Origin: Corbicula japonica
Taxonomy: Eukaryota; Mollusca; Bivalvia; Venerida; Cyrenidae
DNA length: 64,000 bases
Assembly: GCA_038501625.1 (NCBI GenBank)
Contig: JAZAYU010000034.1
Coordinates: 1 to 64,000, forward strand
Reading direction: 5' to 3'
Below, in pieces: positions 54,401 to 63,099 of this stretch. A model generated the notes under the pieces. It saw nothing but the letters and a program-made list of their open reading frames with translations, was not told the origin of the DNA and made no database searches. The first letter of the stretch is position 1, and the number at the start of each line of letters is the position of its first letter. Both the position numbers and the translations under genes were made by a program.

Positions 54401-56228
54401 AAAAATAAATAAACGAGAACCCATATAGTTAAGTCTTTTTAACTTACGCAAATTATTTGTTTACTTTTAATTGGTGTACTGTGAAAACTCCATGAATTTA
54501 TATATGTATGTAACTGGTGTAAAAACTGGTGTATACCGTACCGCAAGTGGAAGATGCATCGCAGCACCATTCTACATTATTTACATCATGGTCAATATAT
54601 GCTTTGAAAATTAGCAGAAATTAATTTTTATTTCATAAACCAAAGTATTTTCACCATAATAGTTTGACTGTGTAAAAAATACCAAAGAATTATGAAGCAA
54701 ATAAACGGTATGTGCAGTACCGGCTTGAATACTGGCACCGCAAAAAATAGTGATGAAAAATTGTTACATAACAGTAAATACTACGCGAAGAGACCAAGAA
54801 AAAAAGATGTCAAGGGTACCTAAACACTTAAATTTCTGAGAAACAAAACATCAAATTTGATGAATTATTGAGAATTTGTATTTAAGGGCCTGCATAGTTC
54901 TCTGAACAAACTCTAGAAGAGCTTTGGAATACTTTCAGAGACAGCAAAGCAAGACAAATTAAGCTGTAAAGCAGAATAATAAATGTTGGAATTTTCCCAA
55001 TTGTTTTAATCTGTTGATAGTTTTTTCCCAAATTCCACTATTTACCGCATTAAAAATTCCCAATGTGGGTAGGGGCCTCTTTCCCAAAACCCCCTGAAAA
55101 AGCCCTGTCAACAAATGTCCTCACAATTTTTTTTTAAATTTCTTGACATAAAAAAAAATTGCTACAATTACAAATTGCTTGGTTGACTGGTTTTTATCAA
55201 TTAGGTTACATGTATATCACAGGAGTCAGTCCAGTGAGCCAGTTTTCCTAAGTTCAACAGTACAAACCAATCTCTCTGCAGGCAATGATTAGGTTAAGGG
55301 TCACAATAATCATATTATCATTATGAAAACAAACAATATAAAAGCTCCTTACCTTATAGTTTTGCTGTCTTTCAATACATGCTTTTAACTGAAAGTAGAA
55401 TTACATATTACATGCAGATATACTATATACAGTGGATGGTCAAATATTTAAGTAAAGTAATCTAAAAGTTCAGTACTCTATAACATTATCAAAACTCCAG
55501 GACTATCTCTTTGTTTGAAGGACACTTCCAAGGACTGGTAAAACAGAAGCCAAAAATATTATAACCAATATAGGTGGGTATGATTCCAGAGTTTCACTTG
55601 AAAATCGAGGAATGGCAAGCAATAAAAACTATATTTATCTACATGAAACAAGGATCATTGAAACTTGTAATTGTATTCAAAATATTTGATTTGCATGATA
55701 TTGTGCATACCAAATGTTTTAACAGCAAACAAATGCAAACTGTCTTTTTTTAAATTGTAAATATTTCAACTGTTTTCTTTGAATACTCTACTTGTACAAG
55801 ATAATGATTCCATGCGCAAGGAAGTACATGTATATTCCTTCATTGGTTTCAAATAATACCCTTGCTCTGACCTAACTTGTTGTAAGTAGACCTTTTAGTC
55901 CATGGGATAAGGTTGTTATCCTTGGATGAACAATGTAGACCCAGATCAGCCAGCACCGTGCCATCTGATCAGGACCTGGACTGTTCCCTTTTGATTCATT
56001 AAGTTATTTCTGAGTGACCAAGAAGAAACCAGTGTAGATCCAGATCAGATAGCACAGATGTGCTGCTGATCTGGATCTACACCAGTCTCACCAGTCTCAA
56101 ATGCAATAAAATCTGTATATATGGAGTAAAGGATTAATATCATAGATTTTTATCATGGTTAAATAAATGGTAACGCTTAGAAGTATGTGACCACTTACTG
56201 CTCTTTTTCCTCGGGACAGTTCAGCCAT
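39231..56228 (-). CDS. SET-domain / tyrosine-recombinase / SANT-like fusion protein, 13 exons, complete
   Basis: Rebuilt by hand from splice signals; every intron is GT-AG and every phase joins. Coding length is 3462 nt, 1153 residues. Order: SET domain (about 54-165); 18 heptads (about 203-328); Asp/Glu/Ser-rich linkers; zinc-finger-like cluster (C485, C488, H498, H503); a second (C566, C569, H580, C585); tyrosine-recombinase domain (about 800-1010: R840, K887, R959, H985, Y993); acidic linker; Myb/SANT-like end (about 1095-1150). Known family roles: SET transfers methyl groups to lysine; tyrosine recombinases cut and join DNA through the Tyr. I infer a nuclear protein encoded by, or domesticated from, a mobile element. 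The SET half resembles KMT5A-like proteins predicted in fish and invertebrates. Introns are full of repeats. An alternative form could read through exon 11 to a stop at 42299. Promoter and poly(A) site were not identified. Confidence 0.85.
40106..40313. mobile_element. 208-bp mariner-type MITE in intron 12
   Basis: Terminal inverted repeats CCGTATATAC...GTATATACGG extended by GTTATAAGGCG pairs, flanked by TA on both sides (40104-40105, 40314-40315). Confidence 0.8.
40950..41093 (-). CDS. Exon 12, acidic linker
   Basis: Joins through a split Asp; opens SDLSDEGESDKDDVDEDE. Acceptor TTCTTTAG, donor GTAAGT, exits in phase 1. Confidence 0.75.
41094..42330. other. Intron 11
   Basis: Non-coding; holds GTTCCCC-type motifs at 41350-41395 related to the repeat at 34725-35510, and otherwise unassigned AT-rich sequence. 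Confidence 0.6.
42331..44128 (-). CDS. Exon 11, zinc-finger and tyrosine-recombinase exon
   Basis: One 1798-nt exon (599 codons plus one base), acceptor GTTTGTAG, donor GTGTGT. It encodes CLFC...H...H (485-503) and CQYC...H...C (566-585), then a helical region and the catalytic domain. There, RRRAGE gives R840, the GKRNR turn gives K887, IKLR gives R959, and LGHDIRVHREYY gives H985 and Y993. The usual HxxR His is Ile956. No frameshift or stop interrupts it, unlike most old transposon copies. Confidence 0.9.
44560..45090. repeat. Tandem repeat of about 167 bp, three copies, in intron 10
   Basis: Units beginning GACAAAGATATGGAC recur at about 44613, 44778 and 44947, each with 'gaccttgacctttgagc' and 'cttactgtg' phrases. 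This repeat style is common in bivalve introns. Confidence 0.75.
45194..45304 (-). CDS. Exon 10, acidic linker
   Basis: 37 codons opening DSGDEYKP, with repeated SE/SD pairs; acceptor TTTACCAG, donor GTTAGT, phase 0 to 0. Confidence 0.78.
45547..45630 (-). CDS. Exon 9, acidic linker
   Basis: 28 codons, phase 0 to 0, acceptor TTTTCAG, donor GTAAGT; Ser/Asp/Glu-rich. Confidence 0.75.
45840..46180. repeat. Diverged repeat units in intron 8
   Basis: GGAGCTACACA-ACAAG-TGAAAATA recurs at about 45850, 46003 and 46139, giving loose units of about 140-150 bp. The rest of the intron up to 47041 has no supported feature. Confidence 0.45.
47042..47564 (-). CDS. Exon 8, heptapeptide-repeat exon
   Basis: 174 codons, acceptor CATTACAG, donor GTAAAA. 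Residues about 203-328 are 18 tandem heptads of the type PSVDTCA, PSVDINA, QSVDMNA, coded by a 21-bp minisatellite. The exon ends with a charged, Lys/Glu-rich segment. Same-length units without stops argue that the reading frame has been kept. Confidence 0.82.
47165..47550 (-). repeat. 21-bp coding minisatellite, about 18 units
   Basis: Units of the form CCATCTGTGGACACCTGTGC (plus one base) are repeated in register with the heptads; similar pairs recur every few units, implying duplication of blocks. All units remain multiples of three. Confidence 0.85.
48758..48830 (-). CDS. Exon 7, acidic linker
   Basis: Asp/Glu-rich (GSSEDNDEDDDPFD) and joins in frame to exon 8 through a split Gly. Acceptor TTTTTACAG; donor GTATTG is weak. 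Confidence 0.7.
49613..49628 (-). CDS. Exon 6, 16-nt microexon
   Basis: Needed to bring phase 0 (exon 5) to phase 1 (exon 7). A 16-nt stretch with acceptor GTACAG and donor GTAAAA fits exactly and encodes TDNKS plus a split Asp. The weakest exon of the model; another small exon in this interval could serve. Confidence 0.5.
50183..50387 (-). CDS. Exon 5, C-terminal half of SET domain
   Basis: Encodes a VND motif (residues 111-113), where canonical SET domains have NH, then LCLFATRDIELGEEI and YDYG with Tyr152 and Tyr154. Acceptor TTCACAG, donor GTACTT, phase 0 exit. The ND form is what I recall from KMT5A-like proteins of this type. Confidence 0.88.
51240..52060. repeat. Tandem repeat of about 180 bp, four to five copies, in intron 4
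   Basis: Units with GGATGAAAACTCTTTGACT, GGGCCATAA and GTGCCTGGGGGGATTTGGC recur from about 51370 to 52015; they begin with an ACAAGAGTGCC-type start and end in a GC-rich CGCCCGCC segment. The open frames here are repeat products. Confidence 0.85.
52714..52846 (-). CDS. Exon 4, N-terminal half of SET domain
   Basis: Encodes the GFGVFTTRRFGKGEF and EYRG motifs of a SET domain (residues 54-98), which form the cofactor-binding N-terminal part in this fold. Acceptor TGTAG, donor GTAAAT, exits in phase 2 with a split Trp codon. Confidence 0.88.
53540..53800 (+). repeat. tRNA-derived SINE in intron 3
   Basis: A-box-like TAGCTCACTTGG and B-box-like GGGTTACAGTCC are spaced as in a tRNA over 53547-53615. 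A body follows, ending near a GGGGGTACTGGTCCCAGG segment. Confidence 0.55.
54117..54210 (-). CDS. Exon 3, pre-SET segment
   Basis: Acceptor after a run of Ts (TTTTTTCAG), donor GTGAGC, ending in phase 1. Ends DDYI before the split Gly that opens the SET GxG motif in exon 4. Confidence 0.8.
54284..55107. mobile_element. hAT-like non-autonomous element in intron 2
   Basis: The ends CAGGGCTATTTC and GAAAAAGCCCTG are inverted repeats of the CAGGG type seen in hAT elements. The interior repeats TTCCCAATT-like stretches. No clear 8-bp target duplication was found. A partial relative lies at about 57190-57543. Confidence 0.5.
55353..55388 (-). CDS. Exon 2
   Basis: A 36-nt exon with acceptor TTTCAG and donor GTAAGG, phase 0 to 0, encoding LKACIERQQNYK. 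Supported by phase fit and clean splice sites rather than by a domain. Confidence 0.7.
55920..56105. repeat. Palindromic GTAGATCCAGATCAG repeat in intron 1
   Basis: AGTGTAGATCCAGATCAG and its inverse CTGATCTGGATCTACAC face each other at 56030-56090; a diverged pair precedes it and another copy sits at about 49355-49460. MITE-like. Confidence 0.55.
56199..56228 (-). CDS. Exon 1 (start codon)
   Basis: Ten codons beginning ATG in a good context (AAAATGGCTG), ending at donor GTAAGT in phase 0. Encodes MAELSRGKRA, a short basic N terminus. Confidence 0.75.
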
Positions 56229-56510
56229 TTTGTTATACTTTAACCCTTTATGCACTGAAAAGAAAGCTATAATATTTTATACAAGCAAAATGCCAAATAC
56301 ATAGGTGTTCCTTTACAATCTACCGGTCCCTCCAGCAATATGAAGTTCCATATTAAGGAAAAATTAAGTGCTAATATTAAAGGGAGGGTAACTATAGAGA
56401 ATATATAGGCGATGCCGTGACGGAAAAAGTTTATGCACTGAAGATTAGAAAGCTGAAATGGGCAAACTCTCTCAATCTTGCACCAACCATGCAACTGATT
56501 TATACATTTG
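56229..56510. other. Sequence upstream of the SET/recombinase start codon
   Basis: Presumed 5' untranslated or promoter region on the minus strand. I cannot identify a TATA box or start site with confidence. Confidence 0.35.
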
Positions 56511-56512
56511 TA

Positions 56513-57038
56513 AACCAGACTTCCCGAAAGTCGCCGGACCGTCGGACCTGTCCGCTAAAATTTGGGTCGGTCCGACGTGATTTCCTTTGTTGTCGGACCG
56601 AGTGTCCGGCAAAAATTTGATCAACATTTTCAAATTTTATTCGCTAAATTACAGTTTTACTCGCTGTTTTGATTCGAGACTATTCCGAGGGAAATAAGTG
56701 AGGATATCGATTGCAAAAATTTACGTATTCGTCTTCATGACAATTCGTACCACTGCCTTTTCGTTTGACTGTTTCGCTGCGCACGACCATTCTTCAGCAG
56801 AAAACTACTGATTGTGGCTGGGTAAGAGTCTACCATTTAGTACATTTCGCCCGTTTTCACCTATTTCCATTTCGTAATTTCGGGGTCACAAAATGGCATC
56901 TTATTTTATGCCTAACATCATCATATTTTATGCGTAACATCTCGGTCCGACAGGATTTGTTTCGGTCCGACAAATTTTCATATCTTGTCTGACCGAATGT
57001 CCGACACTTTTTTTACAACTTTCGGGAAGTCTGGTTAC
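56513..57038. mobile_element. Inverted-repeat element (AACCAGACTTCCCGAAAG ends)
   Basis: AACCAGACTTCCCGAAAG at the left and its reverse complement ending at 57038 enclose repeated TCGGTCCGAC / GTCGGACCG motifs near both ends. Target duplication unclear. It lies about 290 bp upstream of the gene's start codon. Confidence 0.6.
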
Positions 57039-57189
57039 TAAACTTTACAGGACTGTCCCTAAGTAGACTACAAGTTTGCTCACAATTAATAATATGCAAT
57101 TAGCAATTAGAGGAGCAAACAGATTCTAAACATAGGAACTGGTTTTAGCTAGTGATGGAAATCAGATGAAATTTGTCCCAACTGATTAT

Positions 57190-57543
57190 TGGTTCAATCG
57201 GTTGGGATATAATTCATGGCTTTTTTCGGTCGATTTTATAGCCGGTATTCGGTTATGTTCCCAATTGAAAAACATACTTTTTCCCCAATTTGAGAAGAAA
57301 AATTCCCAATTGAATCAAAACAAAATTTTCTAACAACATAATCTGCATCATTTGTTTCTTTAACCCAGAAATTATTGACATTATTAAATATATGTGGTAA
57401 TGACAAGAAAAACAGCGGATAACTGTAATCGTTTTATTCCCCAAAGATGTTTTAAAAAATCTCAATTTCTGGCAAAATGACCTGAAATTTCCAAATTCCA
57501 GGGGTATGGGTTATATTCCCAAAGAGGTGGAAAAAAGCCCTGT
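57190..57543. repeat. Partial copy of the CAGGGC...TTCCCAATT element
   Basis: Shares the TTCCCAATT stretches and a GGAAAAAAGCCCTGT right end with the element at 54284-55107; the left end is not recognisable. Confidence 0.4.
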
Positions 57544-57684
57544 AATTGATAACTTTCCGATTAATAATAGCCTGAACAAGAAAGTAGAGAAGCAACATTC
57601 TTCCAAGGTACTAAGTTATATTTTGTTTTAGCTTTTACATATGTTATACTAAGTTCTAGCCTCTGGGAAGTATTGTTTGAAAGG

Positions 57685-57985
57685 GGATATTTATGGCAAG
57701 CTGTTTGCATAATTAATCCAATATCCATGGTAATTGACCAATAACCAGATATTGACCCGATAACCATAGTTATTGACGGTAACTAGGGTTACCACCCAGT
57801 ACCTATAGATATTGGGGAAAACCCTAGTTATTGACATTAACTGTGGTTACCGGGCGATGTCTAATGTTTTCAAGCCATATGCACAATTAAACCGATAACC
57901 CTGGATATCAGCCAATAACCCAGGATATTGACTGTTATCTATAGTTATCGGAATCCGTGAGAACTGTGGATATTGGATCCTGTGT
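57685..57985. mobile_element. Diverged partial copy of the palindrome-rich TATGGCAAG element
   Basis: Starts TTATGGCAAGCTGTTTGC and continues with the same AACCATAGTTATTG units as the element at 38266-39126, in the same orientation; the right terminus is missing. Confidence 0.65.
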
Positions 57986-59087
57986 TTCCATTGGTTGATT
58001 GAATGTGACGTATTGAAGACCTGAATTTAAATGGCAGATGGTTGTGCAAGTTAAATAAATTAGATAATTTTCTTCAATAATTTAATAATTTTGGTTTAAT
58101 CAAAAATATTTTTGTGTAGATATAATTGCCAATTAAGACTCTGAGCAATTAAAAAGATCGCGGAAACACCAGGTTACTAGTCCAAGACTAGTCATTGTAA
58201 GAAATTTTTTTCCAGCCCTGTATATACAAAAATAATTTTCACAGACCTGGAGAAAAGCCTTTATAAGTTATCTCCAGGTCCGGACATCTCCATACATTTA
58301 CAGACCTAGTTATCTATAAAAAAAAGCTGACAGTCCGTAAATTTACCGAGTCTGTAAAAACAGCCGCTTCCTAGACATGATGAAAGCGTGGTAGACTTGT
58401 GACAGAAAGTGTTATCTGGGAGCAGCTTTAATCATTTCCTGTAAATCTTTAGGGGAGTACTGCACTTTAGCGGGAGCTAATTTACGCGATTGTTTTTATG
58501 GGGGCTGCCGCCACCACACCCCCGCTTTTTATCAGTCAAACGCCGATAGAGCGAGGGCTCTTTGACAGGAGTTTGATAGGAGATTCAAAATGGCTGACAT
58601 TGTAAACAACTACATAGCAACGGCTAAATGTAAACAACATGGCCGACCTGCGCCCGCTAAAGTGCAATCTAGCCATCTTGGGCTTAAAAGGGTAATAAGA
58701 CGAAATACCTGCAATAAAACTCCGAAGTTATGTGCGCCATTTCTTTTCCGCCCACAAGAATTTGGAGAGGTGTAAAACACGGGAGCCGTAACATGCCTCG
58801 GTATAGGAAAGGACTTGACTGTTTCACTGCGCATGTCTGTACTTCATCAGACAAGCTTATTTTCTGATAACGACGGAGAAAGTGTCTAAGGAAAGGGCCA
58901 GAGCGGTACCCCTTCACTTACATTTAAAATACTTTTATAGATATCTCAAAAATTCCTTTTGCATATATTTGTACACATTTCAGACTTTCCAAAAGAGTAA
59001 ATATATTGAAAATAGGACCATTAAAATTGGTCTCAAATTGATATTGTTGTTTATTTTTTCTATTTAACGTTAGGAAGTTAGGACACT
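57986..59087. other. No gene supported; GC-richer patch at 58490-58900
   Basis: An ATG frame of 61 codons (58590-58775) starts in a good context (AAAATGGCTGAC) and a local rise in GC precedes it, but no domain, donor site or partner exon is convincing. Could be a promoter-proximal region of an unseen transcript. Confidence 0.25.
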
Positions 59088-59091
59088 TTAA

Positions 59092-61266
59092 GGAAGTGTC
59101 TCCTCGACCGGGCCCAGTTGAGGAGACCTTGAGTCTTCTCGACCGGCTGCCGGTCGATGAGACGATAGGTGTTACTATTTTCTCCCCGACCGGCTCCGGT
59201 TGGGGAGTCTATACGGGTAATATTTTCTACTCGACCTCGACCGGTTCTAGATAGTATGATATTTAACATACATTTTCAGCGTACATTGTTTAAGGACCTT
59301 GTTTAAATCATGAATTTGGACCTTGTTTAAATCATGAATTTCCAAACAATACCGGATGATAAAAAGAGACAAATCAAATGCGTAAAATCGTAACATGGAG
59401 CAACTTCTGTTCAGAATGAACCCAGGACATAATACAAGTGTGTGCATTATGCGTGCTTTAACTTCATTGCAGAATTATAATAAGTAATAAATGAATTTGA
59501 AACATTTTTGTTATTGATAAGGTCTGATTTCGATGCGCTCAGCCCCATGAAACATTGTAAAAGAACATCGTTTTTCATGAAGAGTACCTCCTGATATCGG
59601 TGTTAAGGGGCTTAATACTACGATGTGATTTTGATAACAGAAATAGATTGTATTGTCTAAGACAATATTTTGATATATTTTTTGCCTCATTTTAGCATAT
59701 TTAAACTCATGTATAGTGAGTTACCTCCCACAACCTCCGGTTATATAATGCTTTATTAGGGGCGTAGGCAAGTTTTGGATATTAGGGCGGCGGAGGTTTT
59801 GTAATATAATTTGATTAGTGAAAGTTTAAGTGATAAAACTAAAGATTAACATCCATTTTCAAAATAGGGATTTAAATTTATTAATTAAATAAAATAGTAA
59901 TAGAGATTTATTCACGCTTGATGTTTGATTGCAACATTTAATGTTAAAACAATGTTTCAAGTAATATTTCTTAAAGATTTGAAGCATCATAAAACAGCTC
60001 ATCGAAATAAATCCATGGGTACTCATCCAACCAACTAGGTTGAAACCCTCGCAGCTCGGTTTTGACACTCCAAAAGAGCACTTTGGAAATGCAAAGTTCT
60101 TAGATTAATTTGGAACATCCATATCTGATTATGGATTATGAATGATTTTTCAACATATGGGGAGGTTTCAGAGAGGGTGCAGTGGATTTGCTCGAACCCC
60201 CGTTTTGGGGCAGTTATATATTTAATTTTCATGGGAATTGTGCTGATAAGTTGGTAATTGTCGTCAGACATCTTTAAGAATGCCCAAAATAAACCCCCTT
60301 TCTTGAAATCTTGCATTCGACCCTGTGATACATGAAGTACTTGTTAAGACTGGACACCCAAATTGAGGTAACATGTCTCCAGTTATCCTTTCAACTGACA
60401 TCTGACAAATACAATAAACAAAATCATTTTATATATACCACTAGCCGCCGTTATATTTTAACCTCACCGCTCAAATATTTTTTTAGTTAGTCGAAATATT
60501 GGGGCGGCTGCCGCCCCATTGACTACGCCTATGCTTATCCGAGTGACAAAATATTCAGAATTACCAAATTTTAAAATTACATGCCTAATTTGCCTTTTTC
60601 CGTTTGATTTAAATTTCCTGCCCCATGCATACAACTGAACACTACAGTTAATCTACGTAAAATCACTCAATTTACATGTAATATTGTCGTTGAAGTTTTT
60701 CTTTGGCGCGCGAGCTTTTTTGGCTTGACTCTCGTTTTTAAAAATGCAGGTTTTCTTGTTTCTGATATCTTAAAATTTTAACTTTTAAATTGACATAAGC
60801 TGGAAAAGTTTCGCCAGTTTGAAACTCTATAGAAAATTTTTAAGGCCCTCTATAGACATCTTGCTGCCAATTAGTTAGAATGGAAAACAAACTTCTACAC
60901 AAATACATGTACATTACTCCGAAGATTCGATGTACAATCAACACAGAATAACCGTGACGACATGAAATAGTTTTATAATTTTATAAAGAACCAAATGATA
61001 TAGATACATCGGAGATTATTGAATAACGATAAACAATAGGCTAATTACCAAACCTGTGGACGACGCATTTAACTAAAATGAATTACACTAGTGATGGCAT
61101 GTGAATGTGAATTCATATCATATTTGTATCATCACCGATCCGGGAACATCTCGATGAGACCGGAGACAGTCAAGGAGAAAATAGTAGCTGTATACTATCC
61201 TCGACCGGCAGCCGACCGAGGATACTCTGGATCTCCTCAACTGGGCCCGGCCGAGGAGACACTTCG
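59092..61266. mobile_element. 2175-bp TTAA-flanked non-autonomous element
   Basis: The ends GGAAGTGTCTCC and GGAGACACTTCG are inverted repeats flanked by TTAA at 59088-59091 and 61267-61270. Just inside each end are further palindromes (CTCGACCGGGCCCAGTTGAGGAG; CGACCGGC-GCCGGTCGA; GGTTGGGGAG) in mirrored order, giving ends of over 100 bp. TTAA duplication is the signature of piggyBac-type transposition. No transposase frame is present. Confidence 0.72.
59758..60533. mobile_element. Nested inverted-repeat element within the TTAA element
   Basis: The ends AGGGGCGTAGGCAAG and GACTACGCCTATGC are imperfect inverted repeats, each next to a GGCGGC-rich stretch. Target duplication not resolved. The 93-codon frame at 60035-60316 has no recognised domain. 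Confidence 0.4.
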
Positions 61267-61444
61267 TTAATTATGCTAGGTAATGTAAATCCCGACGAAT
61301 GCTTTTAACTTTTTCTAATAGATATGTCACAAGTTCTTTTTTTTTCCATTTATTTGTACCCCCAGGTTTTCCAAAGGCTAAGATATTAGTAATGTCACAG
61401 TAAAAAGGGACTTTAAAAGTCGGGGTTAGTTTAAAATGATAGTG

Positions 61445-61500
61445 TCTCTAGCTGGGAGCGAACCCGCACCGCCACGGCGACAGCGCCTAGCCATGCAATT
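61445..61500 (-). tRNA. tRNA-like fragment, probably SINE-derived
   Basis: On the minus strand: A-box-like TGGCTAGGCGC, a loop CTGTCGC (would-be anticodon GTC) and B-box-like GGTTCGCTCC. Stems are incomplete, so this is most likely a repeat head and not a working tRNA gene. Confidence 0.35.
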
Positions 61501-61510
61501 CCTGCGATGG

Positions 61511-61890
61511 TATATAAACAATATTTATATACCATATATAGCATGTTACATGTACATAAACAAATATTTATAGAAATAAGGTATGAGAATTCTTATATTA
61601 ATCCATTTTCTCTGGTGAACGAAATAACACACATTTTGTGTTCTATATATGACAATGGAACATACAAATTGAAATTCAATAACTCTGTTTGGTAAGCGAA
61701 ATTCTTAGTGTTAAAAATGCACTAATTTTAAGAAAAGTTTTTACAATCTGGTTATTTGTTTTAACAATATTTATGAAGAATCATTCATGGTTTACTTGTC
61801 ATAGAAACGGGAAACATGGCGGAACCAATTATTGTACATTTAAGTTAGGAGATAAACGTTGAGATGATAAAATTACTGCTAATGCTACTG
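61511..61890. other. No feature recognised
   Basis: AT-rich; one 62-codon frame without domain. Confidence 0.5.
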
Positions 61891-61897
61891 CTAACGT

Positions 61898-62170
61898 TTT
61901 AGATGATGATGATGATGATTATGATGATGATGGTTATGATGGTGGTTTACGTTGAGAAGCTGGCATTGCTGCTGCTGATGATGAGGTTCCTCCTGTTGAT
62001 GACGATGATTACGGTTGACTTCGAGAGCTTGGTGTTGGTGCTGCCGCTGCTGATGATTACGATGATATTGCTGTTGTTCACGATGATGACGGTTGTCGAC
62101 GAGAACATGGCGTTGGTTCTGCTGTTGCTGTTGATGATGATGATGAAGTTGGTGCTTTTGGCAGACATAT
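61898..62170. repeat. GAT/CTG-rich trinucleotide region
   Basis: Imperfect GAT and CTG triplets keep frames open on both strands (for example a His/Gln-rich 100-codon frame on the minus strand starting at GTG). I treat these as repeat products. Confidence 0.7.
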
Positions 62171-62600
62171 AACATTCGAAATTTTCGCGGCACTTAAGAC
62201 TTGCTGGTTGAGTCGGCGCTTTGGATTAAATCTACTCTTTCTTTAAGCTGGTGTGCCACTTGTCAGTTCCTTTAAAGCTGAAGTGCAGTCAATCTCGGCC
62301 CAGCATCAATATGCTTCGTAAATTCAGAAAAATAAATTGTTTTCTTTTCGGAAAATATTACACTGAAAGTGAACTTCTACCGAAAATAAAAAACCCTCTA
62401 ATTTTTGACTAATATAACTCGCTTTAAATCCACCTTAATATAATTTTAAGATTAGTTTTATTAAATTAATAAAAAGCGAATGTAACAATGTTAAAAATAC
62501 TAATTGTTAAAAAAAAGATAAAGATAAAAGTCAAAGTCTTACTTACGTGGGAGATATTCAGAATCTAATTATAACTATGATTTATTAGTCAAATTAATTG
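62171..62600. other. No feature recognised
   Basis: AT-rich non-coding DNA. Confidence 0.5.
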
Positions 62601-62601
62601 C

Positions 62602-62637
62602 TTGCTTGCTTGCTTGATTGATTGATTGATTGATTGG
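62602..62637. repeat. Tetranucleotide microsatellite (GCTT)n(GATT)n
   Basis: Four GCTT units pass into about five GATT units. Confidence 0.9.
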
Positions 62638-62649
62638 TCGCGCTCGATC

Positions 62650-62685
62650 CATGGGCGGATCTAGCGGGGGGGGGGGGGGTCGGGG

Positions 62686-62717
<32 letters not shown>

Positions 62718-62745
62718 ATCCGGACCCCCCCCCCCCCCCTGAAAA
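62650..62745. mobile_element. Truncated GGGCGGATC element with poly-G hairpin
   Basis: Starts ATGGGCGGATCTAGC, then long G runs, GGTCCGGACCCC and C runs; the right end of the element is missing. Confidence 0.55.
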
Positions 62746-62879
62746 ATATGGTGATATTAAATTTTGACTTGTAAAAATTAAAGCAAATTCAAGATTGTGT
62801 GTTTCAATGAGGTTTGTCAACCAAATTTTAATCTTATGAATGTACACAACTCAAAACTCCCATTCAAATAAATGTGAAA

Positions 62880-62992
62880 TTATACATTAATCCTGGGCGA
62901 ATGGAATGGGTTTATCGACATGTAAATGTGCAGGCTCGATATGACCTTATTGTGTTGAAGGGCCGTTAAACCCAAACAAACAAACATACCAT
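62880..62992 (+). repeat. SINE tail-like segment
   Basis: A GTGCAGGCTCGATATGACC stretch followed by GGGCCGTTAAACCCAAACAAACAAAC-type ending resembles 3' tails of metazoan SINEs; the head is not visible. Confidence 0.4.
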
Positions 62993-62995
62993 TGC

Positions 62996-63099
62996 ATGGG
63001 CGGATCTAGCGGGGGGGTCGGGGGGGGGGGGGGGGGTCCGGACCCCCCCCTGGAATTATCCGGACCCCCCCTGAAAAAAAATCCTGGATCCGCCCTTGC
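62996..63099. mobile_element. GGGCGGATC-type MITE with poly-G hairpin
   Basis: The ends ATGGGCGGATCTAG and CTGGATCCGCCCTTG are inverted repeats. The interior is a G-run / C-run hairpin around TCCGGACC and could also form G-quadruplexes. Confidence 0.6.

Noticed and set aside
58590..58775. Small ATG gene upstream of the TTAA element
   Set aside because: Good start context but only 61 codons, no domain and no partner exon; left as unassigned.
61891..62193. His/Gln-rich 100-codon frame (and open frames on both strands)
   Set aside because: Product of GAT/CTG triplet repeats; starts at GTG and lacks exon signals.
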